Below, piece after piece: positions 36,060-44,464 of a stretch of DNA of 64,000 nt. Origin of the DNA: Pseudomonas baetica (lineage in GTDB: Bacteria > Pseudomonadota > Gammaproteobacteria > Pseudomonadales > Pseudomonadaceae); assembly GCF_019733355.1 (NCBI RefSeq), contig NZ_JAIHLQ010000011.1, forward strand, positions 62,001 through 126,000. The letters are read 5' to 3'. The notes under the pieces are model-generated. The model was not told where the DNA came from. It saw only the letters and a list, made by a program, of their open reading frames with translations, and searched no databases. The position numbers were made by a program, and so were the translations under genes. Numbering within the stretch: position 1 is the stretch's first letter; every line of letters starts with the position of its first letter.

Positions 36060-39000
36060 AAGGCTCTTTCAACCTCTCCGAATGGGCCATCAAGCATCAG
36101 TCTTTCGTCTGGTATCTGATGTTCGTCGGATTACTCATGGGGGTGTTCTCGTACTTCAATCTGGGGCGTGAAGAAGACCCTTCATTCACCATCAAGACCA
36201 TGGTGATCCAGACCAAATGGCCGGGCGCGACCCAAGAGGAAACCCTCAAGCAGGTCACCGACCGTATCGAGAAAAAACTCGAAGAACTCGACTCCCTCGA
36301 CTACGTGAAAAGCTACACGAGGCCCGGTGAATCAACGGTCTACGTGTACCTGCGCGACACCACCAGTGCCAAGGACATTCCGCAAATCTGGTACCAGGTG
36401 CGCAAGAAAGTCGACGATATTCGCGGCCAGTTTCCCAAAGGCATTCAAGGGCCCGGATTCAACGACGAGTTCGGTGACGTCTACGGCTCGGTGTATGCGT
36501 TTACCACCGACGGCCTGACGATGCGCCAGTTGCGCGACTACGTGGAACAGGCCCGGGCCGAGATCCGTGATGTGCCGGGGCTGGGCAAGATCGAGATGGT
36601 GGGTCAGCAGGATGAAGTGATCTACCTGAATTTCTCCACGCGCAAACTCGCGGCGCTGGGCATCGATCAGCGTCAGGTTGTGCAGAGCCTGCAATCGCAG
36701 AACGCCGTGACCCCGGCAGGGGTGATCGAAGCCGGGCCTGAGCGGATTTCCGTGCGGACCTCAGGGCAGTTCGCCTCGGAGAAAGACCTGGCCGAGGTGA
36801 ATCTCAAGCTCAATGACCGCTTCTACCGTCTGGCCGACATCGCCGACATCAGTCGCGGTTACGTCGACCCGGCCACGCCCGAGTTCCGCTTCAACGGCAA
36901 ACCGGCCATCGGTCTGGCCATTGCCATGCAGAAGGGCGGCAACGTTCAGGCCTTCGGCAAGGCCCTGCACGAGCGCATCAATCAGCTCACGGCTGATTTG
37001 CCGGTCGGTGTCGGCGTTCACACCGTGTCCGATCAGGCCGTGGTGGTGGAAGAGGCGGTCGGCGGTTTCACCAGCGCCTTGTTCGAAGCGGTGATCATCG
37101 TCTTGGTCGTGAGCTTCATCAGCCTCGGCGTGCGCGCCGGTCTGGTGGTGGCGTGTTCGATTCCGCTGGTGCTGGCGATGGTGTTTGTGTTCATGGAATA
37201 CAGCGGCATCACCATGCAGCGGATCTCCCTCGGCGCACTGATCATTGCCCTCGGCCTGCTGGTGGACGATGCGATGATCACCGTGGAGATGATGGTCACG
37301 CGCCTGGAAATGGGCGAAACCAAGGAGCAGGCCGCCACGTTCGCCTACACCTCGACGGCGTTCCCGATGCTCACCGGTACGCTGGTGACCGTGGCCGGGT
37401 TTGTGCCGATCGGCCTCAACGCCAGTTCGGCCGGTGAATACACCTTCACCCTGTTTGCGGTGATTGCAGTGGCGATGCTGGTGTCGTGGGTGGTGGCGGT
37501 GTTGTTCGCGCCGGTCATCGGTGTCCACATTCTTAGCGCCAATGTGAAGCCCCATCAGGCCGAGCCCGGGCGCATCGGGCGGGCTTTCAACGGTGGTTTG
37601 CTGTGGTGCATGCGCAACCGCTGGTGGGCGATCGGCATCACTGTGCTGTTGTTCGCGCTGTCGGTGTTCTGCATGCGGTTTGTGCAGAACCAGTTCTTTC
37701 CCTCGTCGGATCGGCCGGAAATTCTGGTCGACTTGAACCTGCCGCAAAACGCCTCGATCAACGAGACCCGCAAGGTCGTCGACAAACTGGAAGAAACCCT
37801 CAAGGGTGATCCGGACATCGTGCGCTGGAGCACTTATATCGGTCAGGGTGCGATCCGCTTCTATCTGCCGCTCGATCAGCAATTGCAAAACCCGTACTAC
37901 GCACAACTGGTGATCGTCAGCAAAAACTTCGAATCACGCGAGGCCTTGAGTCAACGTTTGCGTGAGCGCTTGCGCAAAGATTTCGTCGGCATCGGCAGTT
38001 ATGTCCAGGCACTGGAAATGGGCCCGCCGGTCGGGCGTCCGATCCAGTACCGGGTCAGCGGCAAAGACATCGATCAGGTGCGCAAGCACGCCATCGACCT
38101 GGCCACCGAGCTGGACAAGAACGCGCACATCGGCGAGATCATTTATGACTGGAACGAGCCGGGCAAAGTCCTGCGCATCGACATCGCCCAGGACAAGGCC
38201 CGCCAACTCGGGCTGTCGTCCGAAGACGTGGCGAACGTGATGAACAGCATCGTCAGCGGCTCGCCATTGACCCAGGTCGATGATGATATCTACCTGATCA
38301 ACGTCGTCGGTCGTGCGGTGGACTCCGAGCGGGGCACGCCAGAAACCCTGCAAAACCTGCAGATCGTCACGCCCAACGGCGCGTCGATTCCGCTATTGGC
38401 ATTCGCCACGGTGCGTTATGAGCTGGAACAACCGCTGGTGTGGCGTCGCGACCGATTGCCGACCATCACCATCAAGGCGTCGGTGCGCGACGACATCCAG
38501 CCGACCGATCTGGTGAAACTGCTCAAACCGTCGATTGATGCCTTCGCCGACAAACTGCCGGTGGGCTACAAGGTCGCCACTGGCGGTACGGTCGAAGAAA
38601 GCGGCAAAGCTCAGGGGCCGATTGCCAAGGTTCTGCCGCTGATGCTGTTCCTGATGGCAACCTTCCTGATGATCCAGTTGCACAGCGTGCAGAAGATGTT
38701 TCTGGTGGCCAGTGTCGCGCCGCTTGGGCTGATCGGCGTGGTGCTGGCGCTGGTGCCGACCGGTACGCCGATGGGCTTCGTGGCGATCCTTGGGATTCTC
38801 GCGCTGATCGGCATCATCATCCGCAACTCGGTGATCCTCGTGACGCAAATCGATGAGTACGAGAGCAAAGGCTACGCGCCGTGGGATGCGGTGGTGGAAG
38901 CGACCGAGCATCGACGCCGGCCAATTCTGTTGACGGCGGCGGCGGCGAGCATGGGCATGATCCCGATCGCTCGGGAAGTGTTCTGGGGGCCGATGGCGTA

Positions 39001-39121
39001 CGCGATGATCGGCGGGATCGTCGTGGCGACGTTGTTGACGCTGCTGTTTCTGCCGGCGCTGTATGTGGCCTGGTACAAGATTCACGAGCCGAACAAAGAC
39101 GCTTCAACATCGGCCCATTGA
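36056..39121 (+). CDS. triC: RND-family efflux pump inner-membrane protein (TriC-like)
   Basis: This 1,021-residue protein has the RND layout: N-terminal helix, two large periplasmic regions (about 35-330 and 555-855) and two groups of membrane helices. The proton-relay pair of Asp in helix 4 is intact (GLLVDDAMITVEMM). The N-terminus MKGSFNLSEWAIKHQSFVWY and NLGREEDPSFTIKTMVIQT match the TriC subgroup. Its coupled adaptors support one operon triABC. Family knowledge points to export of triclosan and similar hydrophobic compounds or detergents. No local regulator gene is evident. Confidence 0.94.
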   Translation: MKGSFNLSEWAIKHQSFVWYLMFVGLLMGVFSYFNLGREEDPSFTIKTMVIQTKWPGATQEETLKQVTDRIEKKLEELDSLDYVKSYTRPGESTVYVYLRDTTSAKDIPQIWYQVRKKVDDIRGQFPKGIQGPGFNDEFGDVYGSVYAFTTDGLTMRQLRDYVEQARAEIRDVPGLGKIEMVGQQDEVIYLNFSTRKLAALGIDQRQVVQSLQSQNAVTPAGVIEAGPERISVRTSGQFASEKDLAEVNLKLNDRFYRLADIADISRGYVDPATPEFRFNGKPAIGLAIAMQKGGNVQAFGKALHERINQLTADLPVGVGVHTVSDQAVVVEEAVGGFTSALFEAVIIVLVVSFISLGVRAGLVVACSIPLVLAMVFVFMEYSGITMQRISLGALIIALGLLVDDAMITVEMMVTRLEMGETKEQAATFAYTSTAFPMLTGTLVTVAGFVPIGLNASSAGEYTFTLFAVIAVAMLVSWVVAVLFAPVIGVHILSANVKPHQAEPGRIGRAFNGGLLWCMRNRWWAIGITVLLFALSVFCMRFVQNQFFPSSDRPEILVDLNLPQNASINETRKVVDKLEETLKGDPDIVRWSTYIGQGAIRFYLPLDQQLQNPYYAQLVIVSKNFESREALSQRLRERLRKDFVGIGSYVQALEMGPPVGRPIQYRVSGKDIDQVRKHAIDLATELDKNAHIGEIIYDWNEPGKVLRIDIAQDKARQLGLSSEDVANVMNSIVSGSPLTQVDDDIYLINVVGRAVDSERGTPETLQNLQIVTPNGASIPLLAFATVRYELEQPLVWRRDRLPTITIKASVRDDIQPTDLVKLLKPSIDAFADKLPVGYKVATGGTVEESGKAQGPIAKVLPLMLFLMATFLMIQLHSVQKMFLVASVAPLGLIGVVLALVPTGTPMGFVAILGILALIGIIIRNSVILVTQIDEYESKGYAPWDAVVEATEHRRRPILLTAAAASMGMIPIAREVFWGPMAYAMIGGIVVATLLTLLFLPALYVAWYKIHEPNKDASTSAH

Positions 39122-39183
39122 GTGCGCCTGTTACAGCTTTGGGAACGGTCTGACTTACAACCGTGATTTATTGCGTTACCGTC

Positions 39184-39203
39184 CCTCCTCCATTTGGAGG
39201 AGG
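39184..39203 (+). promoter_or_regulatory. Hairpin that sequesters a ribosome-binding site
   Basis: CCTCCTCC (39184-39191) pairs perfectly with GGAGGAGG (39196-39203) across an ATTT loop. The right arm is the very strong Shine-Dalgarno sequence of the gene starting at 39211, so in the folded RNA it would be hidden. This is the form of an RNA thermometer or translational switch. Confidence 0.65.
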
Positions 39204-39210
39204 ACACCCG

Positions 39211-41463
39211 ATGTCGACTGTCGCTTGCTGGCTGCGCCAACTGCTGTTGATGGCCGGCCTGTGCCTGTCGCCCTCATCGCTGGCCGAGACGTTTCTGGAA
39301 AACCCGCTGTGGCGGGTGCAGATCGACCCGGCGACGCTCGCGTTACGGGTCACCCCGGCCAACAGCGCGACCGTGCAGGCCTCGACAGGCGTGCAAGCGC
39401 ACAAGGTCAGTCAGTTGGTCAGACGCGGCAATCGCCTCGATTGGCAATGGGACGATGGCGCCTGGTCGCTCAGCGTAGAACTCGATCAGCGTGACCTCTC
39501 CTTCTCGATCACCGCGCGCGAACCCGCCGAACTGGAGTTCCTGCGCCAACCCGGCAGCGCCATGGGCAAAGGCCTGATCTGGCCACTGGCCGAAGGACAT
39601 TACGTGCCCCGGGCTGATCCGGTGTGGCGACAGTTTTTGCTGGGGCAGGGCGAATTCAACACGACCCAGGACCTGAGCCTGCCGCTGTGGGGCGTTGAGC
39701 ATGATGGTTTCAGCCTCAACTGGTTGCTGACCAACCCCTACAACAATCAACTGCTGTTCAGCGCTGACGGCGACACGCTGGCATTGGCGGCGCGGCACCA
39801 ATTCACTGCACTCGCACCTTCAACGCCGCTGACCTTCAGCCTGTACCTGGGCGCGGCCGAGCCGTTGGCGGGGGCCAAGCGCTACCGGCAATGGCTGATC
39901 GATAACGGGCGCTACGAAACCCTGACCAGCAAACTTGAGAAAACCCCGCAGGCCAACAAGTTGTTGGGTGCCAGTCATGTCTACCTGTGGGGCAATGATC
40001 TGCTGGGGTCAAAGGATGTGCGCGACTGGCCGGCACTGCTCGGCAAGTTACGCGGCCAGGGCGAGCTCGCCAGCGCGCTGCGCGCCGGGATGGATCGTGA
40101 GGCATCGCAACTGCTCGCCACCCAAACGGTGGTCAATCGCTACCCGCAAACCGTCCTGCTGCGCGGTCTCAACCGAGCGCTGGCTACGCAGGCGCGCAAA
40201 ACCTGGCAGGCCCGCGCGGAGCCCGACATGCAAGCGCTGGTCGACGGTTACGCTGCGCTGCGTGCGCAGTTGGCCGCTGAGTTTGTTGACGCCTTGACGG
40301 ACGACCCTAAGCGTTGGGGCAGTACCTTATCGCTCGATACCGTCAAACGCTTGCAGAGTGCCGGGCTGACACGCCTGTGGCTGGGGCTCGGCGAAGGCTG
40401 GGAGGGTGGACTCTGGCATCCGGAGGTGGTTCGCGCTGGCGTGGCGGCGGGGTATCTGATGGCGCCGTATGACTCCTACGAGACGGCGCTGAGCCGTGAC
40501 GAGAACCCGGACTGGACGACGGCGCACCTGGGGGACAAAGCCAACGTGGACTGCGCCATCGTGCTGGAAAGTGGTGAGCCGAAAACCGGCTTTCAGCAGT
40601 CGGGCCATTACACCGATCCTCGTTGCGTGCGCCCGTTGCTGGAGCAGCGAGTCAAAGCGGTCAGCGCTGCCGCTGGTTTCAACAGCTGGTTCCTCGACGC
40701 CTATGCCACGGGCATGGTGTTCGACAGCTATCGGCCGGGCTCGACGATGACCCAGGCGCAAAACGCTGAAGGTAACGTCCAGGCATCACGCTGGATCAAT
40801 GAAGCGCTGCAACTGCCCAGCGGTTCCGAGGACGGCAACGCGACGACGGCGCAGGGCGTGTTGTTCGCCCATGGTATGCAGACGCCCGTGATCGGATGGG
40901 GCGATGTCGACATGAGCAAGAACCGCGACTCCGAATACTTCACCGGCCAATGGTATCCGCCCGAGCAGCCGATGGTGTTCTTCAAACCGGTGCCGATTAA
41001 AGCGCCATACCGACGTATTCACTTTGATCCGGCCAGCCGTTTGCCACTGTACCAAGCGGTGTTTCACGGCTCGGTCATCACCACGCATCACTGGTTGTTC
41101 GACAGCCTGAAGCTGAGCAACGTGCGGGTAGAAAACGAACTCACGCAATTGCTCTACAACGTGCCGCCGCTGTATCACCTGAGTGCGGCGACGCTGGCGC
41201 AGCGCTTACCTTTGATTGCGCGGCAGGATGCGTTTTTCCGCCCGCTGCATGAGCGGCTGGCCACTCAGGCACTCACCGGTTTCCAATGGCTGAGCGAGGA
41301 TCGGCAGGTGCAGCAGACTTCATTTGAAGACGGCACTCGACTGCTGGCCAATTTTGATCAGGCGGCGCGAGAAGTGCAGGGGCAGACCTTGCCCGGCGAG
41401 AGCATCACGGTGTTGACGCCCGACGGCGCCGTTAGCCACTACCGGGTGCAGGCTGCTCCCTGA
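39211..41463 (+). CDS. Secreted glycoside hydrolase-like protein
   Basis: This 750-residue protein has a signal peptide (LLLMAGLCLSPSSLAE). The first 270 residues look like beta-sandwich (LWRVQIDPATLALRVTP, LSFSITAREPAELEFL). A barrel-like part follows with GLTRLWLGLGEGWEGGLWH, DCAIVLESGEPKTGF and FNSWFLDAYATGMVFDSY, where the Asp of FLDAY is a candidate nucleophile. The plan recalls GH101-type enzymes and their relatives, but the match is loose and substrate unknown. GGAGGAGG at 39196 sets the ATG at 39211. It is 89 bp after triC on the same strand but its function seems unrelated. Confidence 0.75.
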   Translation: MSTVACWLRQLLLMAGLCLSPSSLAETFLENPLWRVQIDPATLALRVTPANSATVQASTGVQAHKVSQLVRRGNRLDWQWDDGAWSLSVELDQRDLSFSITAREPAELEFLRQPGSAMGKGLIWPLAEGHYVPRADPVWRQFLLGQGEFNTTQDLSLPLWGVEHDGFSLNWLLTNPYNNQLLFSADGDTLALAARHQFTALAPSTPLTFSLYLGAAEPLAGAKRYRQWLIDNGRYETLTSKLEKTPQANKLLGASHVYLWGNDLLGSKDVRDWPALLGKLRGQGELASALRAGMDREASQLLATQTVVNRYPQTVLLRGLNRALATQARKTWQARAEPDMQALVDGYAALRAQLAAEFVDALTDDPKRWGSTLSLDTVKRLQSAGLTRLWLGLGEGWEGGLWHPEVVRAGVAAGYLMAPYDSYETALSRDENPDWTTAHLGDKANVDCAIVLESGEPKTGFQQSGHYTDPRCVRPLLEQRVKAVSAAAGFNSWFLDAYATGMVFDSYRPGSTMTQAQNAEGNVQASRWINEALQLPSGSEDGNATTAQGVLFAHGMQTPVIGWGDVDMSKNRDSEYFTGQWYPPEQPMVFFKPVPIKAPYRRIHFDPASRLPLYQAVFHGSVITTHHWLFDSLKLSNVRVENELTQLLYNVPPLYHLSAATLAQRLPLIARQDAFFRPLHERLATQALTGFQWLSEDRQVQQTSFEDGTRLLANFDQAAREVQGQTLPGESITVLTPDGAVSHYRVQAAP

Positions 41464-41464
41464 C

Positions 41465-42091
41465 TCAGGCCTTGCGCCAGACGCTGGCCAGCCAGGGTTG
41501 TTGCTCGCGTGGCAGCCCTGCGGGGCGGAAGTAATGTTCCAGTTCGACAAACCCGGCAGTGGTGAGCAACCGGTGCCACGCCTCAAGGTCGTGATACGCG
41601 CCATACCGCGGCCCGTTCCAGCCCTCGCTGTTATCCCCGCGTGGATTGGAGCTGAACAGCACGCCACCCGGTTTCAGGGTGTCGCGCAACTGCTGCAATA
41701 CCCGTGGCAACTCCTGCAAGGGCACATGAAAGAGCACGGCGTTGGCGAAAACACCGTCAAAGCGCTCTGAAGGCAGATCGAGTTTCAAAAAATCCTGCTG
41801 CAAGACCTCGCAACCGCTGTCCTCGCGGGCCATGCGCGCAAATTCCTGCGAGCCATCCAGCCCGACCGCGACGTGGCCCAAACGTGTGAACGTCTGCAAG
41901 TCACGCCCCGGGCCGCAGCCGAAATCCAGAATGGTGAACGGCGCGGCACCCTGAATGTGCCGCAACAGCGCATCAATGTTCTGGCTGACATCGTGATCGC
42001 GCGTGCCTTCGCGAAAGTCTTCAGCCACCGAGTTGTAGTGACCGAGGGTGGCGGCGGTGATCTGTTGGAGGTCGGAGGGCGTCTGCTTCAT
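41465..42091 (-). CDS. Class I SAM-dependent methyltransferase
   Basis: This protein of 208 residues has the Rossmann methyltransferase motif I (ILDFGCGPGRDLQTF, about 49-63), the acidic Asp of motif II (AVGLDGSQEFARMA), and motif IV/post-IV (FDGVFANAVLFHVPLQELPRVLQQL). The start at 42091 (MKQTPSDLQQ) is preferred; longer open frame upstream reads through a REP element and is not protein-like. It is convergent with the glycosidase-like gene, one base separating their stops. The substrate cannot be inferred. Confidence 0.88.
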   Translation of the reverse strand: MKQTPSDLQQITAATLGHYNSVAEDFREGTRDHDVSQNIDALLRHIQGAAPFTILDFGCGPGRDLQTFTRLGHVAVGLDGSQEFARMAREDSGCEVLQQDFLKLDLPSERFDGVFANAVLFHVPLQELPRVLQQLRDTLKPGGVLFSSNPRGDNSEGWNGPRYGAYHDLEAWHRLLTTAGFVELEHYFRPAGLPREQQPWLASVWRKA

Positions 42092-42162
42092 GGCTGGGCT
42101 GCGTGGGGCGATGGAGGTTTGGCGAATATACGCCATCAGGCTGGGGGCTGCTGCGCAACCCA

Positions 42163-42231
42163 TCGCCAGCAGGCTGGCTCCCACAGAGGAACGCATTCCA
42201 ACTGTGGGAGCGAGCCTGCTCGCGAAAGCGG
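42163..42231. repeat. REP doublet between methyltransferase and DUF6124 genes
   Basis: Inverted cores lie at 42164-42186 and 42202-42231; the left core is diverged (CAGGCTGGCTCCCACAG). Confidence 0.85.
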
Positions 42232-42252
42232 TTTTACTGGCGACAAAGTACT

Positions 42253-42612
42253 TCAGCCAGAAGGTTTCATCCCCAGACAATCAATCGAACGATCCACCAT
42301 CGTCTTGGCAATCTCCAGCAAATGCCAGACCGAAAACACCATGGCCCGGTCCGCGCCTTTCAGATGATCGCCACACTGATACGCCGAAACGGAAGCACAG
42401 CGCAGAAGGTCCGCGAGATAGAGCTGGGCGTCTTCGAAACTGACGTCTTCGCTGACGTTGTAGAAGCGCAGTTCATCAGGCGGGGAGGGTTGCTTGCCGG
42501 TGAGGTAGAAGTCGATGGCGCGGTACAGCGCGGAGCGGTCTTTGAACTGCTCGCTGGAGGGTTCGGTTTCGGTGGTTTTTTCTGCAGGTGGGTCGGGAAC
42601 GATTTTTTTCAT
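42253..42612 (-). CDS. DUF6124-family small protein
   Basis: This 119-residue protein begins with a Pro/Thr/Glu-rich disordered part, then a helical domain (SALYRAIDFYLTG, DAQLYLADLLRCASVSAYQCG, VFSVWHLLEIAKTMVDRSID). I recognise the pattern as DUF6124, a family common in pseudomonads and of unknown function. It is preceded on the minus strand by a long structured leader (42640-42845). TAGGAGTT at about 42622 is its ribosome site. Confidence 0.8.
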   Translation of the reverse strand: MKKIVPDPPAEKTTETEPSSEQFKDRSALYRAIDFYLTGKQPSPPDELRFYNVSEDVSFEDAQLYLADLLRCASVSAYQCGDHLKGADRAMVFSVWHLLEIAKTMVDRSIDCLGMKPSG

Positions 42613-42639
42613 AGGTACAACTCCTAGTGATGATTGGAG

Positions 42640-42845
42640 TCAACCAAGTTCGCGACTAAACGAGCAGGGGTGGCGGCTGCACGCAGGTTAGTCGACCGGT
42701 CACCAGGCTACCCGGCGCACCCGAAGGTGCCCTGCGCACAGCCACCATTACGATCAGGCAGGAGAAATCAACTGAGACAAGGTGGCGCTGTGCGCCCGGT
42801 AGGATCCGGGCGACTAAACCCGATCACTGATGAGCAGTGACGGGC
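42640..42845 (-). ncRNA. Candidate structured RNA or leader upstream of the DUF6124 gene
   Basis: This stretch is packed with complementary pieces: CGACTAA/TTAGTCG (near 42655 and 42690), GCGCACC-CGAA-GGTGC with a GCGC close (42715-42737), CGCCCGG/CCGGGCG (42793-42812), TCACTG/CAGTGA (42824-42841), and a long-range pair between CTGCGCACAGCCACC (42732-42746) and GGTGGCGCTGTGCG (42781-42794). CGACTAAAC appears twice. Read on the minus strand it ends close to the DUF6124 start. I have the impression of seeing this structure upstream of other small Pseudomonas genes, but cannot name an RNA family. Confidence 0.45.
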
Positions 42846-43138
42846 CGAGACTAGCCATCGGATTTGGCAGGCGCAAGCGCTCGGAATGATCTAGGAAATG
42901 TCCTGCAAAGGAAAGCGAACAGGCCTGTAGGCTCTCTGATTTTCCTGTACGAAATTTTCCCTTTTCGGTGTGAATCGCTACTCACGGCGAAGCATAAAAC
43001 CCCGACGTCTGTGCAATACATATGTACCGCACCGCGTTGTCCGCTTCGGGATGTAATGACGCCTGCGCGATAGACGACTGTCGCGATGTCTGCCCGGTTT
43101 TTTTCAGGGGAGATTCACTTAGAAAAAAGGATTTTTTC
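42846..43138. other. Upstream region of the metallopeptidase gene
   Basis: No gene is supported here. The frame of the next gene is open back to 43022 but the added residues are not protein-like. A block at 43126-43129 (AAGG) is the ribosome site of the gene at 43139; no promoter can be assigned. Confidence 0.5.
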
Positions 43139-44464
43139 ATGAGCATTGTTCGCAAACCCGCTACGACCTCGCCGACCACCCGTAGCCCGGCAGACGTAGA
43201 CTCACCCCGCAGAAGACCCGGCAACCCACTGGGCGGCGATGGGCCTGCGATAAAGATTTTTCGCCCTGATGCGGAGCAAGCACAGGTGGAGGTTGTCCGC
43301 GACCCTGACGCGTCGGTCCCGGCAGTCACTGTTACACCGTTGCTGTCTGCCGAGATTTTGCCTATCCACCCCGAGGTTAAAACACTAGAGCACTATGTGT
43401 TGAAACCTCCGGAAAAACTGGCTGTGGCCAATGCTCAAGGCTTCAGGGTGGTCAAGGGGCGGCTGTACGTCGATATCGCTCCCGGCAAGATCGTCCAGGT
43501 CAGGCGAGACCGAATGACCGATGAGTATCGAGCGACCCTGTTGTCGGAACTGGAGCCCTCGGGACCGGTACTGTTTTTCGATCCGCAAAGCAAAACCTGG
43601 AAACTCGAACGCGACCGCATTCATACCGGCAAGGATGACGTGTTTGAGCTCGGACTCGACTCGGGCACCACTCTGGTGGCGCGTGGGTTGGGGCAATTTC
43701 CTGCGGAGCAGGCAGCAATCATTCGCTCGGAGTTGCGAGTGGTCCAAAGCACGTTCTCTGATGCCAGTCGGGCAATCGCGCTGAAATACCAGGAAGCCGA
43801 TGCAGTCTACGAAAGCTACTTTGGGACCGACCACAAAACCGTTTCGCCGCGATTCTCCGAGTGCGTCTCGCGAGGATTGGCACTTTCCAAAGAGTATCAA
43901 GGGTTTTGGGGGGAGGATAAATTCCTCGGGGTTGATACTGCCGGCAATCACTTGGCCTGGATGTACAAAGGTGATTTTCATGGCCGGGTGTTCATCAATC
44001 GCAAATACCTGCGTGCCGGGGCGTTGAGCCTGACGCTGGGCCATGAAATGTTGCACACCAACAGAATCGATCGGTTCGCGGCCATCGGGCCCAACGCGGC
44101 GGATTATTTCTACCTGGGCGTCGAAGCGCGCGGTTTTCTGAAGTCGGAGCCGCTAACCGTTTACGACGTTCCGGAGCGCGGTGTTTCCGAGGTCATCATG
44201 CGCGGTGGACTGACAGTCGAATATTTGAACGTCTTTATGAGCGACCACAGTGAGTTCCTGTCTGGGGTCAGCCATTACCTGGGAATGCGCAACGTTCCGG
44301 ATCTTCAGACGGCCGTTGATCTGTTCAATGCAAACCCGCAGATGCGCGCGCACATGGCCGCCAATAATGCTGAAAGCATTATCTGCGCGACAAAGAGCAT
44401 GCAAGAGTTGCATCGAAGCAAAACTGAATATGCATGGCTCGACAGCCTGATCGAGGATCTTTGA
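43139..44464 (+). CDS. Stand-alone HExxH metallopeptidase-like toxin candidate
   Basis: This 441-residue protein has no signal peptide. Residues 1-60 are Pro/Arg-rich and probably disordered. Residues about 100-165 (FRVVKGRLYVDIAPGKIV, EYRATLLSELEPSGPVL, KTWKLE) resemble a short module I recall from large DUF6543-type Pseudomonas toxins. From about 180 to the end it is homologous to the C-terminal tip of the RHS protein at 47593. The zinc-site motif HEMLH is at 302-306, and Glu351 in VSEVIMRGG is the likely third ligand, a gluzincin-like pattern. It directly precedes the two TccC-type genes. Its last 18 codons are repeated as a stub at 47435-47488. A protease effector is inferred; no relative of known function is recognised. 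Confidence 0.78.
   Translation: MSIVRKPATTSPTTRSPADVDSPRRRPGNPLGGDGPAIKIFRPDAEQAQVEVVRDPDASVPAVTVTPLLSAEILPIHPEVKTLEHYVLKPPEKLAVANAQGFRVVKGRLYVDIAPGKIVQVRRDRMTDEYRATLLSELEPSGPVLFFDPQSKTWKLERDRIHTGKDDVFELGLDSGTTLVARGLGQFPAEQAAIIRSELRVVQSTFSDASRAIALKYQEADAVYESYFGTDHKTVSPRFSECVSRGLALSKEYQGFWGEDKFLGVDTAGNHLAWMYKGDFHGRVFINRKYLRAGALSLTLGHEMLHTNRIDRFAAIGPNAADYFYLGVEARGFLKSEPLTVYDVPERGVSEVIMRGGLTVEYLNVFMSDHSEFLSGVSHYLGMRNVPDLQTAVDLFNANPQMRAHMAANNAESIICATKSMQELHRSKTEYAWLDSLIEDL

Noticed and set aside
42846..43138. Upstream extension of the metallopeptidase protein from 43022
   Set aside because: The added residues have no pattern, while AAGG at 43126 is well placed for the ATG at 43139.
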